Notes: generated by a model from the sequence alone, not told the origin. A DNA stretch of 64,000 bases from Apis mellifera (GCF_003254395.2 NC_037647.1:1714350-1778349); one strand, 5' to 3'; counted from the first letter of the stretch, positions 49,251 through 63,089 are shown. Translations and numbers: made by a program.

Positions 49251-52200
49251 AAGATTAACGTTGGTTCAAAACATGTTGATATCGGATAACAAATTTCCCT
49301 CTACAAGTTTGCCAACGTTCTTCCTCAAGGAATCGGATTCCACTTCGATCTTCCCCGTTCCTCTTCAGCCAGGCCGCGCATAATGAAGCGTCGGAGGCAC
49401 CGAAAAATACGCATTCTCGCCGCGCATCGTTTACCGCAGAATTCCCTTATCGCGGCCGACCTTTCCTCCTTCATTATAAACGGCCACGATTCAGGAACAA
49501 GAATCCGCAGATAGCGCGGAAAGAGAGAGTCTCTATCCGAACAATTCCTTCAATTCCTCGCCTCCGATGCTCGAACACATTGATACGGGCGAATATTTTA
49601 ATTAATCGAACATGGGGCGACGATATACCCGGCCAGGATCGATCGATCGGTATCGGTAAGATTCTGTATTCCGGTAATTTGCCCGCGAAGAAAGAATGAG
49701 AGAGAAAGAGAGAAAGATAGAAAAAATGATGATATTTGTCAAGTGTCATGGCAATGGCAGGACTAGCCGCTGATGATGCGTCTCTTATTAATGATCTTAC
49801 GCGCGATTTCTCGAAAGCGGGCCCGCGCCTACGCAGCAACTTTCGATCAGGAAAGTTCCGATGACACAGCTCGAACCGAGGCCGGGGGATAATTAAAAGG
49901 TCGGCAATCTCGAAAAGATCGATTTCGTTGTCGCAACAAGGATATATTCGTTTAGCCTTTCGCTTTTTATAAAGAAACATATTTAGGATGGATACTTAGG
50001 ATACTTAGATGAAATTTCATGGATCTTGGAGATTTTAATAAATCTTTAATAAATTCATCGAAAAAGAAGGAAAAGGATCGTTCGAAAAATTTAACAAACT
50101 CTCCCCTGTTAAGGATTGTTACATCTTCTGCTCGAATATCGTTCAAGATTCTCTCGAAAATCCATAGAGCCCACCCTCTCCTCCTCGATTAAATATTAAT
50201 CGAGCTACAAATCCAGAAACGCGTCGTTCATTGAAAGAGGCCCATTAATAAAAACTGGCCACGATAAGGACCCTCCCGCGTGCCTTATAACCTCGCCGTT
50301 AAGGATCCGTATAGTCCTCGCGGCGGGAATGCCGTGGCACGTCCTTTCGCGCGGACTAAGGTAACTTATTCTCTGTCTTTGTGGGCGCCCTTTTTGCGCG
50401 CTCGCTCCGCGCGGCGGATAGGGTTAAGTGGGTGCGACCCCAGGACGCTAAATAATATCGAGCTGTGCCATCTACCGAGCACGTAGCGCGCCATCTTGAA
50501 ATATTACGCCGGCCGCTTTATTATTCGTTTATGCGCGACTCGCTCTCCTCTACCCGCTTCACGCCCCGCTCCACCGCTTTTGACGATCATTATATGCTCA
50601 CTTGGCGAATTCTCCAAGCGTGTTCGTTCCGCGACACTTTCCGGGAGCAGGAAGAAGGGGATCTTCTTCTTCATCTTCTTTCTTTTTCTTTTTCTTTTCT
50701 TTTCTTTTTTCTTTTTCTTCCCCAATAATCGAGCTGCCGTAAATCCACATCCGTTGTGGACAAGCAGACGGCCCGCGTGATATATTGGACGCCACGGGGA
50801 CGTTTGCACGTCTTCGAAATGGTCAGTTTCTTCAGGTAACATCGATTCAACATCCGCGGATTATTTATATAGACGAGAGATTCGCGAGGATGGACGAGAG
50901 GATTCGTGATTTTTGGAGTGATTTATGTTTCCACGAGAGGAAGAAGAACTCTGAGCTTGGAAGTTTTGAAAAATAATTATCACCGAATCATGAAAATTAT
51001 CCTCCTCGATATTTTCCTTTTTTCTTTACTTCCAATTTAGTTAGATTATGGAAGAAAATTGTTAAAATCGATGATGTTTCGTCTGGGATTCTTCTATTAG
51101 AGAAGAATGGTGAGATCTTCGATCACTAAGGAACGTAAGGAAAACAAATATTCCCAGAAAGGGATTGTTGGAGGAGACCGTTCTAGTTCTAGCGGTTCGA
51201 AGGTTCGAAGGAGGTGAACCTGTTCGAATTTTTAAAGAGCGAGCTGGCATACACCTGGAGGTATTTCCGAAAGCGTGGTTATAAAACAACATTGACAAGT
51301 CGAAGGCAGCCTTGGAACTCGAGCCATCCATCCAGGCCGGCAGAATTCGAGAGCAAACATGGGCGCGATCCAGGCGACCGTTTTCGACATCCACGACACG
51401 AAAAGCACTCCGCATTCACTCCTCTCCTCCCCTCGCCTCCTCGTTAGTATATATGCTCGTACACTCGAGATTGACATTTGAATTTCAATGAGCCACGCTC
51501 TTCTGCGGGAGTCTTCTCCACTTTCGAAAACGTGGACGGGGAGGCCGTGTCCACACACGACCGCGAGCAGCGCGGCCATTAGTCGCGTCTGTCTCACCGT
51601 GAATTTTAGATGAAACGAAAAACTGTGTTGGCAACACAGTCCCTCAATTCCATGGAAACGGATATTTGTCGTTCGACCGAGAGATCGGACAGGTGGGTCA
51701 GTTTTTTTTTTCTTATCCCTGGACGACGGTGTTAATCGTGCTAAACGCGCGCGCATCGACCTCACTCTCGAAAACACTGTTAGATCTTCCCTGATTCGGT
51801 TCTTCTCGAGAGAAATCCCTTCCTTGATTTCGACATCCTTCCAGGTCAATTCCTATATCACTATTATTATTCGGCGTTAAAATGGATCTCTAAGATTGTT
51901 TGGTGAATTCTGAAGACAAACAAGGAAGAGAAATATTATTTGTGAAAGATTGTAGATAGGATACGCATATTCCGCATAGCAATGGGTTACGGTAATAGTT
52001 ATAAAGAGGAGGAACAATGTTCGAAAGATAATAAATTAATAGGACGTGTTTACATGTTAAGAAGTTATTTTTATCAGCCGATGACAATTTTATGCCTATT
52101 TTCATTTTTCTAGTTCCCGTTACAATGTAACGATTTACAGGCTAACGAGGCAATTAATAATGCGAGGAAAGTAAAGGAAATCTTGTTGTTGGCATTTTAA

Positions 52201-55056
52201 CCCTTCGCCTTGTAACGTTACCTGTAATGTTTTGACTCGAACGATCATCTTCATTCATTCCAAGTTAAAGTGTATTCGTGATACAAAGTTTGATGAGAAT
52301 TTCAATCTCATTTTACACTTTTTTTCGACCAGATCTTATCCTTCCGTTAATTTTGATCCCACCAAACATCTCGTACCCTCTGTTTTTCATAGAAATCATC
52401 CCAATCAATGAAGATCAGGAGGGATAAAAGGAAGCTTACGCTCCGCTTCAAATTCTCGTCGAGATCGGCCGTCCAAGAATTTCGAATCCAGTGACGCGAC
52501 CGTGCAAACGGCGAAGCCCTGGATCACTGGTGCTTGTATACGTTTACCTAAATGGCGGGCAATTAGAAAGACGGTAATGAAAGTGCCAGTCGAATAGCGC
52601 GTTTCGCCGCTTCACCAATAAAACCGTTTGCTTTACGGTGCGCAGACTCAGAGACTCGGCCTCCTCATCTAAATTTCCCACAGTCGGACATTAAATTCGT
52701 GCCGAGGCGCGCGTCTTCTCCCGTCGTATTCGCCTAACTAAACTGGATACTTATTAATTAGGGATAATTGCCGGAATATACGATATCGTCCAGCTCTCGT
52801 GGCTATTCGAGTTATTCCTTAAACGTGAACTGGATTTTATTTTATAAACAATTCTTTTCATCGTTCATTTCGAATTGGTTTCTTTTCTCGGTTTCGTTCT
52901 GGAGATGGATTTTAATTCGAAAGTAGGGACTTTCATTTTTAGCAATAGTTGTGGGTCTTGGAATGAAGGATGATGATCCATTTTTAAAGAATGAAGTTAA
53001 GAAATAAATAAGACGTGCATACGATCATATTTCTTCAAACAAACGTGATAAAATAACGATATTAAATGATAATATTGAAATACAATTATACCATTTTATT
53101 TTATCGTTGTATTAATATTTTCCAATTTAAGACAAATATAGTTTTTTTTACTAGAAATATACCGTTTTCCTCTAATCCTCTCCTCGACTGAGAATCATCG
53201 ACGAAAATTTCTCTTGAAATTCCTCGAGATTTCACCTTTGAACCGTAGTTCAGTTGAGGCGCGATAAAATCGACGTTAAAAAGCCCCCGCGCGCCCTGCC
53301 AGCCCCGAAAGGCGGAGAGCGCGGGCGCGATCGGCTGTTATCGTGAATTGAGCGCGTTCCGCGGCCGCATAAGCAGCCCTGGTACACCTGTAACTCCTCT
53401 TCTTTATCTCTTCCCTGGCCTCTTGCTCGCTCCTTCAAGGGTATCAGTTGCTGATCGATTCAACCTGTGGGTGGTCTCGGGGCCACGGGTAAGTGCTGTA
53501 ACCCTACCCTGCCCGCCCGATACCCGGTGTCTCGATGGTAACTCGGCCAATTTCGCGCGTTCTTCCTCGACGAAATGCGGATCGAACCGGGCCACCGTGT
53601 GTGCACCGCCTTTACGATTCCTGGTGTTTTACTGCATCGTTCCTTACCGTCAACTACTCGTCGACTGGTAGCCACCGCGAGAAAAATCGCCAACCGGGGA
53701 TTTACTCCGACCATCCGTGATATTGTTCCCCATCCCATTCCCTTCGCCTACGTTCGAAAATATTCTCGCGTTGGATCTTTTTAGAGTTAGACTTTTGCTA
53801 AACGACAGAACAGTGTATTTGTGAAACGATTAAAAATATTCCTCTCGAGAATATATTTTCTTTTCTCGGTGCAAATCCAGTATCCAGGTTGAACGTATTA
53901 ATGTTCGCTTATAAAAATTATTTATAAAAAATTATGATTCGCAGAATCACGTCAATACATAGAATTTTTGTATCTAATTTAAGGAAAATCAGATTACGAA
54001 TAGGTTTTTGAATTATGAAAGACTGATTGTAACTTGGTCACGTTTCAGGAAGCTGGAATTTTTCACCCGGTACGTGGCCGAGACAGAAGAGTAAAAGACT
54101 GAGAGATACAAATGAGGTACAATGAGGTGGTGAGATACATTCTAGCAAATCGTCACAGATTTCTTCTTATTGTTCGAACAATTTTCAGAAATTAACCATT
54201 CCAATCCAATCTCGTATCCACAAACGGCTTGTCGCCATTAAATTTCAACCATCGCGCCAATTTTTTCCTATCTATATAAACATCTAAAAAAAAAAAAAAA
54301 AAAATAAATCACGCTTTATAATCATCTAGATCGACGTAAGTATCATTTTTACAACTGCGGATTGTTGGACAGTAACAAAGACGATAATTTACTGGCCGGT
54401 TCTTTCAGATCACAAGTATCGCGGATGAAAGCGCGTCGGATATTCTAAGCGAGCGATATAAATTAAAGCGGTGGCACGCCGGTTACTCACCCAGCGCATT
54501 ATGGATTGCCGTTACCAGCAAGATATAGTCTCGCCTTTATCGGGCTTAGATCACTCGCCAATGCCCCGCCAAGGCGTATGCAGTTCATTAATCCGTATTT
54601 GCGATAGGCGTGTCGTGCGTGCAAATCGCCCGCACCGACTTGAGCTCTCACTTTCCCGCTCGCGTTTCCACCCGAGAAATGCAATTAGCGCTGTCAGATC
54701 CGAATCTCTGTCATTCTCGCATCGGACGTTTCAATATTTTCCCAATTTGTTTAAGGAATCGGAATAATAATAACGGGAAACGGAAACGGAGAAATTTATT
54801 CGATGAATCACAAAATTATCGTTCACTTGATCGAGAAATATTAATCGTAATCGTTTCTTAGTATTGTTCTTTCTTTTCTCAACATCACAATTCTTCTGTG
54901 ATCAGACAATACAACACGTTACAGATTCTTTCAATCGTAAAATTGTTCGAGATACGGATGTATCGTGCCACGGACTGATCGAGCTTACGGACAATTTATT
55001 TCCGCAACGGATAATTAATGCGTTCGACGATTTTATGCGAGATGCGAGAAGGTACA

Positions 55057-55058
<2 letters not shown>
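49251..55058. other. intergenic, downstream desert, part 2
   Basis: No gene recognised. GC-richer areas lie at 49360-49900, 50230-50930, 51170-51800, 52420-52740, 53230-53740 and 54460-54720. Pyrimidine tract at 50662-50724 and an 18-A run at 54287-54304. The longest minus-strand ORFs, 168 codons (49474-49980) and 205 codons (51232-51849), lack any domain or repeat and are open in several frames, so I treat them as chance. Confidence 0.55.
50662..50724 (+). repeat. pyrimidine tract (TTTTTC/TTCTTC)
   Basis: About 60 nearly pure pyrimidines; it produces the Lys-rich and Phe-rich ORFs on the two strands. Confidence 0.85.

Positions 55059-55118
<60 letters not shown>
55059..55118 (+). repeat. 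TA microsatellite, 30 units
   Basis: Perfect (TA)30, the longest pure dinucleotide run in the window. Runs of this length are cruciform-prone and often unstable in length. Confidence 0.97.
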
Positions 55119-55123
<5 letters not shown>

Positions 55124-55424
55124 CGGACTACCAAGTCGAAGACAGATCGCCGAGATTGATGGATTAAACAGAAACACGGTATGCCTCCTCTAAATTGGCG
55201 TTGTATCTGGTATCTTAATCCACTAATTATTACCACTGACTTTTCACAAGGAAGTTCAATAATACCGGTTTCCATTAATCAATCTCGCGAATAAGACCTC
55301 TATCAATATTCCTTTCCTCCGTATATTTCGCCTCTTCAATTTTCTAAACGAAGGTTGAAAATTTTAAAATTTAAAAAAGTATTCATTAATTAACCTTCTC
55401 CTACGGACGGAGGATAATTTTATT

Positions 55425-55445
55425 CCCCCCCCCCTCCCCCCCTCC
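55425..55445 (-). repeat. C-run, potential G-quadruplex on minus strand
   Basis: C10, T, C7, T, C3 on the + strand, hence long G runs on the minus strand with single-base separators. This fits a G-quadruplex pattern. Confidence 0.6.
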
Positions 55446-56427
55446 CTTCCTGTCCAATTATACTCGAGTCGAGGCGATAGTTGGAAAAATTCGTCGAGGC
55501 ATCGAGGCTCGATGGTAACAACATCGGCGTCAACACCAGAAGTAAGCTTCAATTTTCGCGTAGGACCTTCCGTCAACAAGCTACCACACCAAGGCGCGGA
55601 CGACGTGGGAATGAGATACGACGCGGGTACTGTACAACGACACGGCCATAATCTACCGCACGTTATGAATCCCGGCGAGGACGTGACGATACATACCGGG
55701 TGTACATACGCGTCGATACGCGTATTGTGCGTCTACGGGGGTGGTCCACTCTTCTCGAGATGGAAAACCAGCCGCTAATCACGTTCTCCGTTATACGCGA
55801 CGACGTATTCCCCTTTCGTGGACGTCAATACGTACCTATGAGTTACCTGTATGGTTCTCCGCGTAGCTACCTTACCTGTGCCCTGTCATCCCGTGCCAAC
55901 CTGTTATCGAATTTCGACGAACGATCGTTCAGTTAAACGGCTTCCTCGAGTTGTGTCGAGAAATGCTCGTTGAACAACCACTAAAGATAATGGATTCGAT
56001 GGGTATTTGTGTCGATGGGATTGAACTAATCGAGACGGATTTCCTTTGGAATTCGCGAGGAGGTGAAGTGAAGTAATCGTAACGATTCGAGAAGGATCGA
56101 GGAGGAACGAGGAAAATTACGAAGGGAATGTAAATTTAAGGGGAAGAACGAGTTGTTGTTTTCGAATTTCGAGGGGAGAGAATGATATCTTTATTCAATC
56201 GATCGGAATGAGGGTGATTTTACACACCTCGCTGATCATCCACGCGCGCCCTGAAGATAGCAGATGTTCAATCGGAACGAGTAATCATCTCGCATTGGTT
56301 GCAACATATGGATAACAGTGCAGCTGTGGAATCAAAATAAAACTACTACTACACGCTACCGCACAGTTTGTTACCAATTTATATTTCCTTTTTATTCATC
56401 GAGCTAATCGGCAATCGTTCGCGGAGG

Positions 56428-56443
56428 CATCATCATCATCATT

Positions 56444-56478
<35 letters not shown>

Positions 56479-56509
56479 TATCATCATCATCATCATCATC
56501 ATCATCATC
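56428..56509 (+). repeat. CAT trinucleotide repeat
   Basis: About 27 CAT units with two TAT interruptions. It lies in noncoding sequence; the poly-His frame is not inside a credible gene. Confidence 0.9.
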
Positions 56510-57283
56510 GTGGACAGATATTCGCGGAATGCTCGTGAACAAAATCACGGATCACGATCGATCGAATGGAACAAATTATATTGTCTCGATACTCGTTAAT
56601 ACCCCGAGAATGAGAAGGATAACGGTACTCGGGATTCAACCACGTTAACGTTCGTTTTCAATCCCGTGTCGACAAGTCAACCGTCAACCGATTAACCGAT
56701 ACTTTTCACGGCTCTTTCATCGCGCGAGCAACGTCAATGAAATCCCCTTGGATATTCGAAACTAGCGTCTCGAATGCGATTAGCTTCGAGAACGACACAC
56801 AAAACCGTCTTAGTTGCCCAATGCCAATCTAATCTCGCCGAGTCACTCGTACGTAACGCGAAAAACGAGGCAACATCCAGCATCGATCCCCATAAAGCCT
56901 GACCCGTCCGTCCTCTCCCGACACTACGAAGCTTTCGCCGCACGTTCGTCAATTTCCACGAGGAACGTCCTCTGGCAGGGAATAATGGGGAACGTTCATC
57001 GAGCGTCGTCGTTTCGCTCGAGCACGAACGCGCCTAATCATACAAGCCAGTCGCAGACGGCCGTTCCGATGCGTGTACCCGCGGGTACCAGCTCGGCCAT
57101 TCCGCCGTGTACACACAATACCCGTGCGCGCCTCTAACGGTGAAACCGTTGGAAGGATTTCACGCCGCGGCCTGGCAGAAATCTTAATTCTCGGAAGAGT
57201 AAAACGACCCGGTCGCGGATAGAAAGGAGCTTCGAGGTAACCGCCGAGGAGGACTTTCGTGAGGCCTCGAGGAATGAACGAAG

Positions 57284-57336
57284 GCGAGAGAGAAAGAGAG
57301 AAAGAGAGTAAGAGAGAGAGAGAGAGAGAGAGAGGG
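57284..57336 (+). repeat. GA-rich purine tract
   Basis: GA runs with a few AAAG and GTAAG interruptions, a typical imperfect GA microsatellite; the longest pure run is at about 57311-57334. Confidence 0.85.
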
Positions 57337-58491
57337 GTACCAGGAGGATTCACGACGAAGGGAGATTGCGCGGAGAGAGAGAAGGAGAGAAACGCTCGCG
57401 ACTCGCCCGTTGGTTACTACGAGGATAATACAGACAAATCGTAATCCCAGAGGCACGGAACGAGTGCCGATTAATTTCGAGATGAGCCCTGTCAAAATAC
57501 AGACACGCCGTTAGGGGCGATGCTCCCACGTATACTCTCGAGTACTAATCTTGACTAATAACTGTCGCACACCTCGAGCGGCCAATAGCGGGAAAGTGAT
57601 AGGGGAACCTGTTGAACCTGTGTAACCAAGGAGAGGCTTGCCTCGTCTATACGTGTGCACGTATGTTTATGGCGCGGCTCCTGGACCACGTCTCACGGCC
57701 GTAGATATACGTCCATAGATCAGAGATTACCGGGACGAACCAATCGCCTTCCCTGTTTCCAACTCCATCCGGAATACATCCGAGGCGATCTCGCTCGCTC
57801 GATCCATCGATCGATCGGATTCTCGCGCGCGATCGGCCTGCCATTACGATAATCGTGTGACGAGGACTTGGGAATCGGTAACGTGGGAATATTCGAGCCG
57901 ATTAGAACTCGATTCCGTTTTATTCTTCTTTTCTTCTCGCGCGATTCGGTTATGCAATAAAACTAATTTGGAAGGATTTGGGAGAAAATACTGGAATGGG
58001 GATTTTACGCTTTTCATCGAGCTGTAATTTTATCTGATACTGTACGCGTCTTCTTTGTATAAATAATGCTCGAGATATTAATCTCTTATCTTCCAATTAG
58101 GTGACTAATTTTAGCAAAACTCTCAACGTGGTAGTAATGTAAACCCCATGAATATTTATGAGAGCGTAATTAGAGCCTGTCTCCATCGACGATTAGGTTA
58201 TAATCGACGAGTTCAGAAAAGGCGAATAGCCATGCTTCACGAGAATATATCCTTCCTTCCACGTAGGCTGATGGCGTAGGACTAGGCGTCGTGTGAAATG
58301 TCGTCTCGCTGGTAATTCCGTGACCGGTGTATCGCTACCGGTTTGAGAGGATCGTTAGAAAACAAGCTTCCCCGGCAACGTTTTCATTAAATATCTTTCC
58401 CCGGAGTAGCCGGATTAGAAATCGTCTCGAGGGAACGATCGAAGAAATAGGACGCGCGAAATAGATCCACTTTGCACGCCCGACAAGTTTT

Positions 58492-58557
58492 GTTCATCGA
58501 TGAACTTATCGATGAGTAATCGGAGGGATTTCAGATCCGGGCGCTAAGAACTTAGCG
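58492..58557. promoter_or_regulatory. palindrome cluster
   Basis: GTTCATCGATGAAC (58492-58505) is a 14-bp perfect palindrome containing ATCGAT. A second ATCGAT is at 58508-58513 and CGCTAAG-AA-CTTAGCG follows at 58542-58557. ATCGAT resembles the core of the DREF/BEAF-type motif TATCGATA. The concentration in 66 bases suggests a binding or boundary element; this is an inference. Confidence 0.4.
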
Positions 58558-60607
58558 TGACCGAAAGGTTTGTGTGCTCGTTTAATTACCAGAGAGCTTG
58601 AAGTTTTTATTGCGCCGTGTTATGTTCTATCGCGATGCACGCGATCTTCGACGATGCTGGATCTTGGACGATTATCGTTCTATTCTTGCTTCTCTCTCCC
58701 GTTGGGAATGCCCTTTCGCGAAGGAAATATTTACGATTGAAACCGAGATTTCCTCCGTGTCTGTTTTTTGAATCCTTCTTTTTTTTGTAATATTTTCGTA
58801 ATCGTGGATTATTAATCGATGATTAGAAATTTCTTGCGGAACGAAAAGAATCGTTAAATCTTTGGCTCGAAAATCGATGAAATTTTAAACTCTGGTTCAT
58901 TCAAAATTGCTTTTTACATCATTTAAAGTATTCCTGACGTAACACTCGTTCTCATTCAAATACAAAAATAACAGCATTTCGAGCTGTTAAAACGTATGAA
59001 AAGAATTAATTTGGGATCGGGAATTTTTTGACCTGCCTGCCACTCTGAAACTCTATATAAGCGTGTGGATGTAATATTTCTTAATAAAAGAAGTGCAATA
59101 AAAAAAGAATTGAATCTTGAAAAATATGTAAGAACGAAGAATAAGAATTCTCATGAATGGTATCATAGGTAAGATTGTGACGAGATACTAATTATATATT
59201 GTAATCGACACGGGACTAAATAAATTAACATTTCAACTTATGAATTCATGTTTCATCATAAAAGAATAATTTCATATGGATTACTATTATGAACAGTCTA
59301 TTTTAATACAACAGAAAAAAACGAATATGCTTGTTTTCAATTTACAATTAGATGAATCGTTATAAGATATACCCGTCGTGTGCTGCACAAGATTGACGCA
59401 AAACTGAACTTAGAAGGGAAAAAAAAAGAAAAAAGAAAAAAAGAAAAAAAAAAAGAAAGAAAATTAGACTACAAAATAATTTTTCTAAAAGAGACTTGAT
59501 TAAACATCGAAAGAAACATCGGGAGAAGGTAATACATTTATCCTCATTTGCAATGCATTTGCTTTACGAGAAGACGCAAATTATGCATATCATAATTGGA
59601 CATGGATCTGCTTCATCACGAAGAAAATATAATTAAAATAGAAGGAAGGAATAATAGACTTGGAATAACGATATAAATCACGTGAAATGATGTCAGCAGA
59701 AAAGGCAAATGCATCGATATCCTCCTCCGTTACCGCAAGATCTCTTTAGAATATCAGACAATGTTTCTCGCCCCTTCCTCTTCTCTTTCTCTCTCTCTCT
59801 CTCTCGTCGATCCGCGACCAGGACGGTATCGGCGTCGAGGATCGTTCGGATAGGTGTAATCAACGTAAACCACCGAGTTCCCTCGAAAAACCATGACGCG
59901 ATGCTGTTACGTGATCGTCGTTTGTCTCTGGCGCGGACCACGTGTTTCCTGGCCACGTACGCGTCGAATGCATGCAACAACGAGGATGTGGCGCATACAC
60001 ACCACCACCGGTTCCATATCTGGATCGAGATCGGTGGTGGGCAGAGGCCGTAACTCGGCAACAAATTGAGTTCAATGATGATTCGATCGACGATGTTTCG
60101 ATCCAATATGCCTGCAATTTTCGAAAGAAATCAAGCGATGCATCCGCGCCGGAGTCACGCGCTCGTTACACACACCGCGATACTTTTATACCACCAGCCT
60201 CACCACTCGCCATTCCTGGGGCTACCAACGTGCGCCAATCCAGTTTCCCCTCGTAGGATTATCGAGTGAACACGGTGTAACTCGAATTTGTGGCACGTGA
60301 GAACGCCATGAACTTATCCCATGGAGAGAAAAGCGCTCGGTTGGCTCGAGGTACCAGAAATGAAAACGTCTCCTCACCCACCGGTTTTCCAGAGCGTCAC
60401 CCATCCAGCCCCGAGCTCTAATCGATCGGCGATCGCGCCTGGGCTAACCCAGGTCGATTAAACAGCGATCCAACGAATTTATCTGTGGAATAGATCTGAG
60501 GTAGCCTACGATCGACCCGAAGGATAGTTCTGCGAGCGGCGGGGACACGTTTTATAGGCTCGATCGAGATCACGATCTCCCATATATTTTTCCCACCTTC
60601 CACCCTA

Positions 60608-60651
60608 TCGATGTATATATACATGTATAGATATATATATATGTACATCGA
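60608..60651. repeat. imperfect hairpin
   Basis: TCGATGTA (60608-60615) pairs with TACATCGA (60644-60651); after a mismatch the TA-rich inner arms can pair further. It is an AT-rich foldback without flanking features of a microRNA precursor. Confidence 0.45.
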
Positions 60652-61280
60652 GGGAACAACCGAGTTGGGAAAGGATTGTGGTGGAAGGTGAGACTCGAGA
60701 AGGAAAGGAGCGAGAAGGGAGCAAGTGGCGCGGCTGTTTGCAGGAGGAGGACAACGGAGAGGGAAGGAGAGAGGAGTTTCATCGGCCACTTCCCATGTTA
60801 ATATCCGGTTATGCGTAAGGTATGGAGGCGTACGGCCAGTTTGCATGGAAACTAAGGCATTATCGTGGTGGACCACCGGCGTCGAACCACTCGTCGAACG
60901 GCCCTGTTTGCCGACACCTTGGAGGACGACTCTTCTGTATCCCCTACTACCACTCCCTTTCTCGCTTCGTCCTCTTATCGCCGCCCTCCTTCTCTCCTTC
61001 TCGCTCCTCTCTCTCTGCTCCCTCCGCCGCTTTCATGGAGAGCCACGATTCCGATTCCAGGCATTCCCTCCTCGAGCGTCCCGGCAAAGGAAGGATCTTC
61101 AGATTACGGGCAAAGAGTATCAACGACGGATCAGCGAGGTTTTATCGGTGGGACAGGGCCGGGTCCTGCTCGACCCCGGAGCACCCCTTTCTCGGCCCAA
61201 ATGGGATATATTCGACCGAGCGCGATAGATATTATTCGCTTATTTCGGGATAACCTTCCTCGTATCGTTCGATATCGTTC

Positions 61281-61310
61281 TTTTCTTTTCTTTTCTTTTC
61301 TTTTTTTTTT
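61281..61310 (+). repeat. TTTTC microsatellite
   Basis: Four TTTTC units followed by a T run. Confidence 0.85.
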
Positions 61311-63063
61311 CACGATCGAATCGATTTCGTTCCACCGGTGAAAACGGTGGGCCCCTTTCGCCATTGATTGTCGAGATGGGGAGATCGTTTCGCCTCGGCC
61401 AGATTTGTTGTATCACACGAAAATATGGAACCGTCAGAAACCTGTTCGGATAGGAACAGTTTCGATAAAGGAAGAGAAGGGACGGATAGTATCGCGGGTT
61501 ACCCAACCATTCGGACGGGTTTCGATTCCTTCTATTTTCTTCCCGTGGCGGCGGGAATGAAAGGAAATTTTTGGATCGGTCTCGATCGTTTATATGGGGT
61601 GTAGATTAGACGTGGGCCGTCGATTATCGGTTTAGAACCGTCCCTCCTCTCTTCCACGAATTTTTTTCTTGGCAACAGAGATACGTATATTTCTTTTCTA
61701 CCCGATCAATTTTTTCGTCGTCTGACCTTAATGACAATTATAAATTTTTTCCCTTTTTTTTCGATAGAAGGAACGTATAGATCCGATTAAATCACTGTCA
61801 TATAGTTCTTTAATTCTTCGATAAATTCTACGATAGATCTGACAGTAATAAGTTGAAGTGATTATTGCATTCGTTTAAGAAAAGATAATTATTTTGTAAA
61901 CTTTCAAACTTCTTTGCAATTTTATTACACAAAGTCTCTTTCCAGGCATAATTGGCGAAAAAGACAAGATTAAAAAATTCATTAGACGATTCAGGTAATT
62001 AGTATCAGTCTGTTGGGAGAAGGTGTTGTCACGTGTAAACGTGTGGAGCAGAGGACAGCCGGTCCACCTGTCGACGACGTTGTATTCGCTACGGCCCTGT
62101 CTTCGTGACACCTATGCCCCATCCGCTCGGATCTAAAAATCCTCGGCGCCCACACTCGGGGTTCCTAGGCTTAAAGAGGTTCAAAGTTCCCTCCGTGGTC
62201 GTTTACGCCTTATTTATTCTCGTAATTTACTCCCACGCGGCCCTTGCACGCCGGCAATTTATTTTACGACGATCATATCTGGAAGTGGCTGGCAGAGTGC
62301 CGCCCGGGTCCACCATGACTCGACTCACCTCTCCCTGTGTACCACGGGTTCACACTCCTTTCCAGAGCATTGCTTTAGAGCGGCGCTTTGAGGGGAAGAA
62401 TAACTCTGATACCGGGAAATTTTAATATCCCGTTTAATACGCGCGAATTTTCATTTCCTCCTTTTTTCCCTTCCCATGTTTAGCGAAAGAACATCCTTGC
62501 GTTCGCAGGATTGTTGCGAGCTATTCGTGAAAATTGCAAGTCGGTTTCTATCTTATTTAAACGTTTCATTACACTCGAACAACTCGAAGATATTAGGAAG
62601 GAATTTAAGGTTTGTTTAAGATAGTTGCCAATAAGTGAAACGTAGAGAACGAATAAAAGAGAATAGAAGAAAAAAAAAGCGTGTTAAACGTCGCGTGATG
62701 GTTTTTGTTTCTTTCTTTTTCTTTCCTTTTTTTTTTTTTTGGTCGAGCAGCAGGGATATTTATTATCTTTGTAACTGATCTTCCTTCTTATTACGTCCCT
62801 CGAGGCGAATTTTTATGTCACCAACAGGTATTTCAGGGTGCAGTTTAATATATTTTCTCGCATGAAATATGCACGTGTACGAGGACAGTTATCTCTTATA
62901 CGTAATAACAGAAGCAACAGTGGAGTAAATCAGGGTGCATCATCCGCCGTTGAGACATTGTTTATGGAACATCATCGACGAGAAAACTGTCCTGGTGAGA
63001 GCTCGAACGACATTCCGTAATTCTTGTTAACGAATTCCTTTATGACGTTTAAACCGTATCCCC

Positions 63064-63089
63064 GGGGATCCGGGAGAGGGGGGGGGGGG
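63064..63089 (+). repeat. G-run, potential G-quadruplex on plus strand
   Basis: GGGG (63064-63067), GGG (63072-63074) and G12 (63078-63089) give at least four guanine runs with short spacers, fitting a G-quadruplex pattern. Confidence 0.6.

Larger units (their letters stand above)
55119..58480. other. intergenic, downstream desert, part 3
   Basis: No gene confidently recognised. 55480-55930 and 56720-57890 are CpG-rich. They include a C-run (55425-55445), a CAT/ATC repeat (56428-56509) and a GA-rich tract (57284-57336). The 88-codon ORF at 55512-55778 is open and starts with ATG but matches nothing I recognise. Confidence 0.55.

Noticed and set aside
49474..49980. 168-codon minus-strand ORF
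   Set aside because: No recognisable domain; several frames are open in the same GC-rich stretch and the sequence is mixed hydrophobic and basic without motif.
51232..51849. 205-codon minus-strand ORF
   Set aside because: Longest open frame apart from the receptor, but its composition is random-looking, no domain or conserved motif is seen, and other frames in the same GC-rich area are also open.
55512..55778. 88-codon + ORF starting with ATG
   Set aside because: It looks somewhat protein-like (Ser/Thr/Gly/His mix) but has no motif, no acceptor or promoter, and lies in a CpG-rich area; not strong enough to call.
56428..56509. Poly-His coding possibility of the CAT repeat
   Set aside because: No credible flanking ORF with start, stop or domain, so it is treated as a noncoding microsatellite.
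60725..61341. Overlapping ORFs of 143-167 codons in three + frames
   Set aside because: All three frames stay open at once, which is typical of GC-rich noncoding DNA; Ser/Arg/Pro-rich peptides with no motif.
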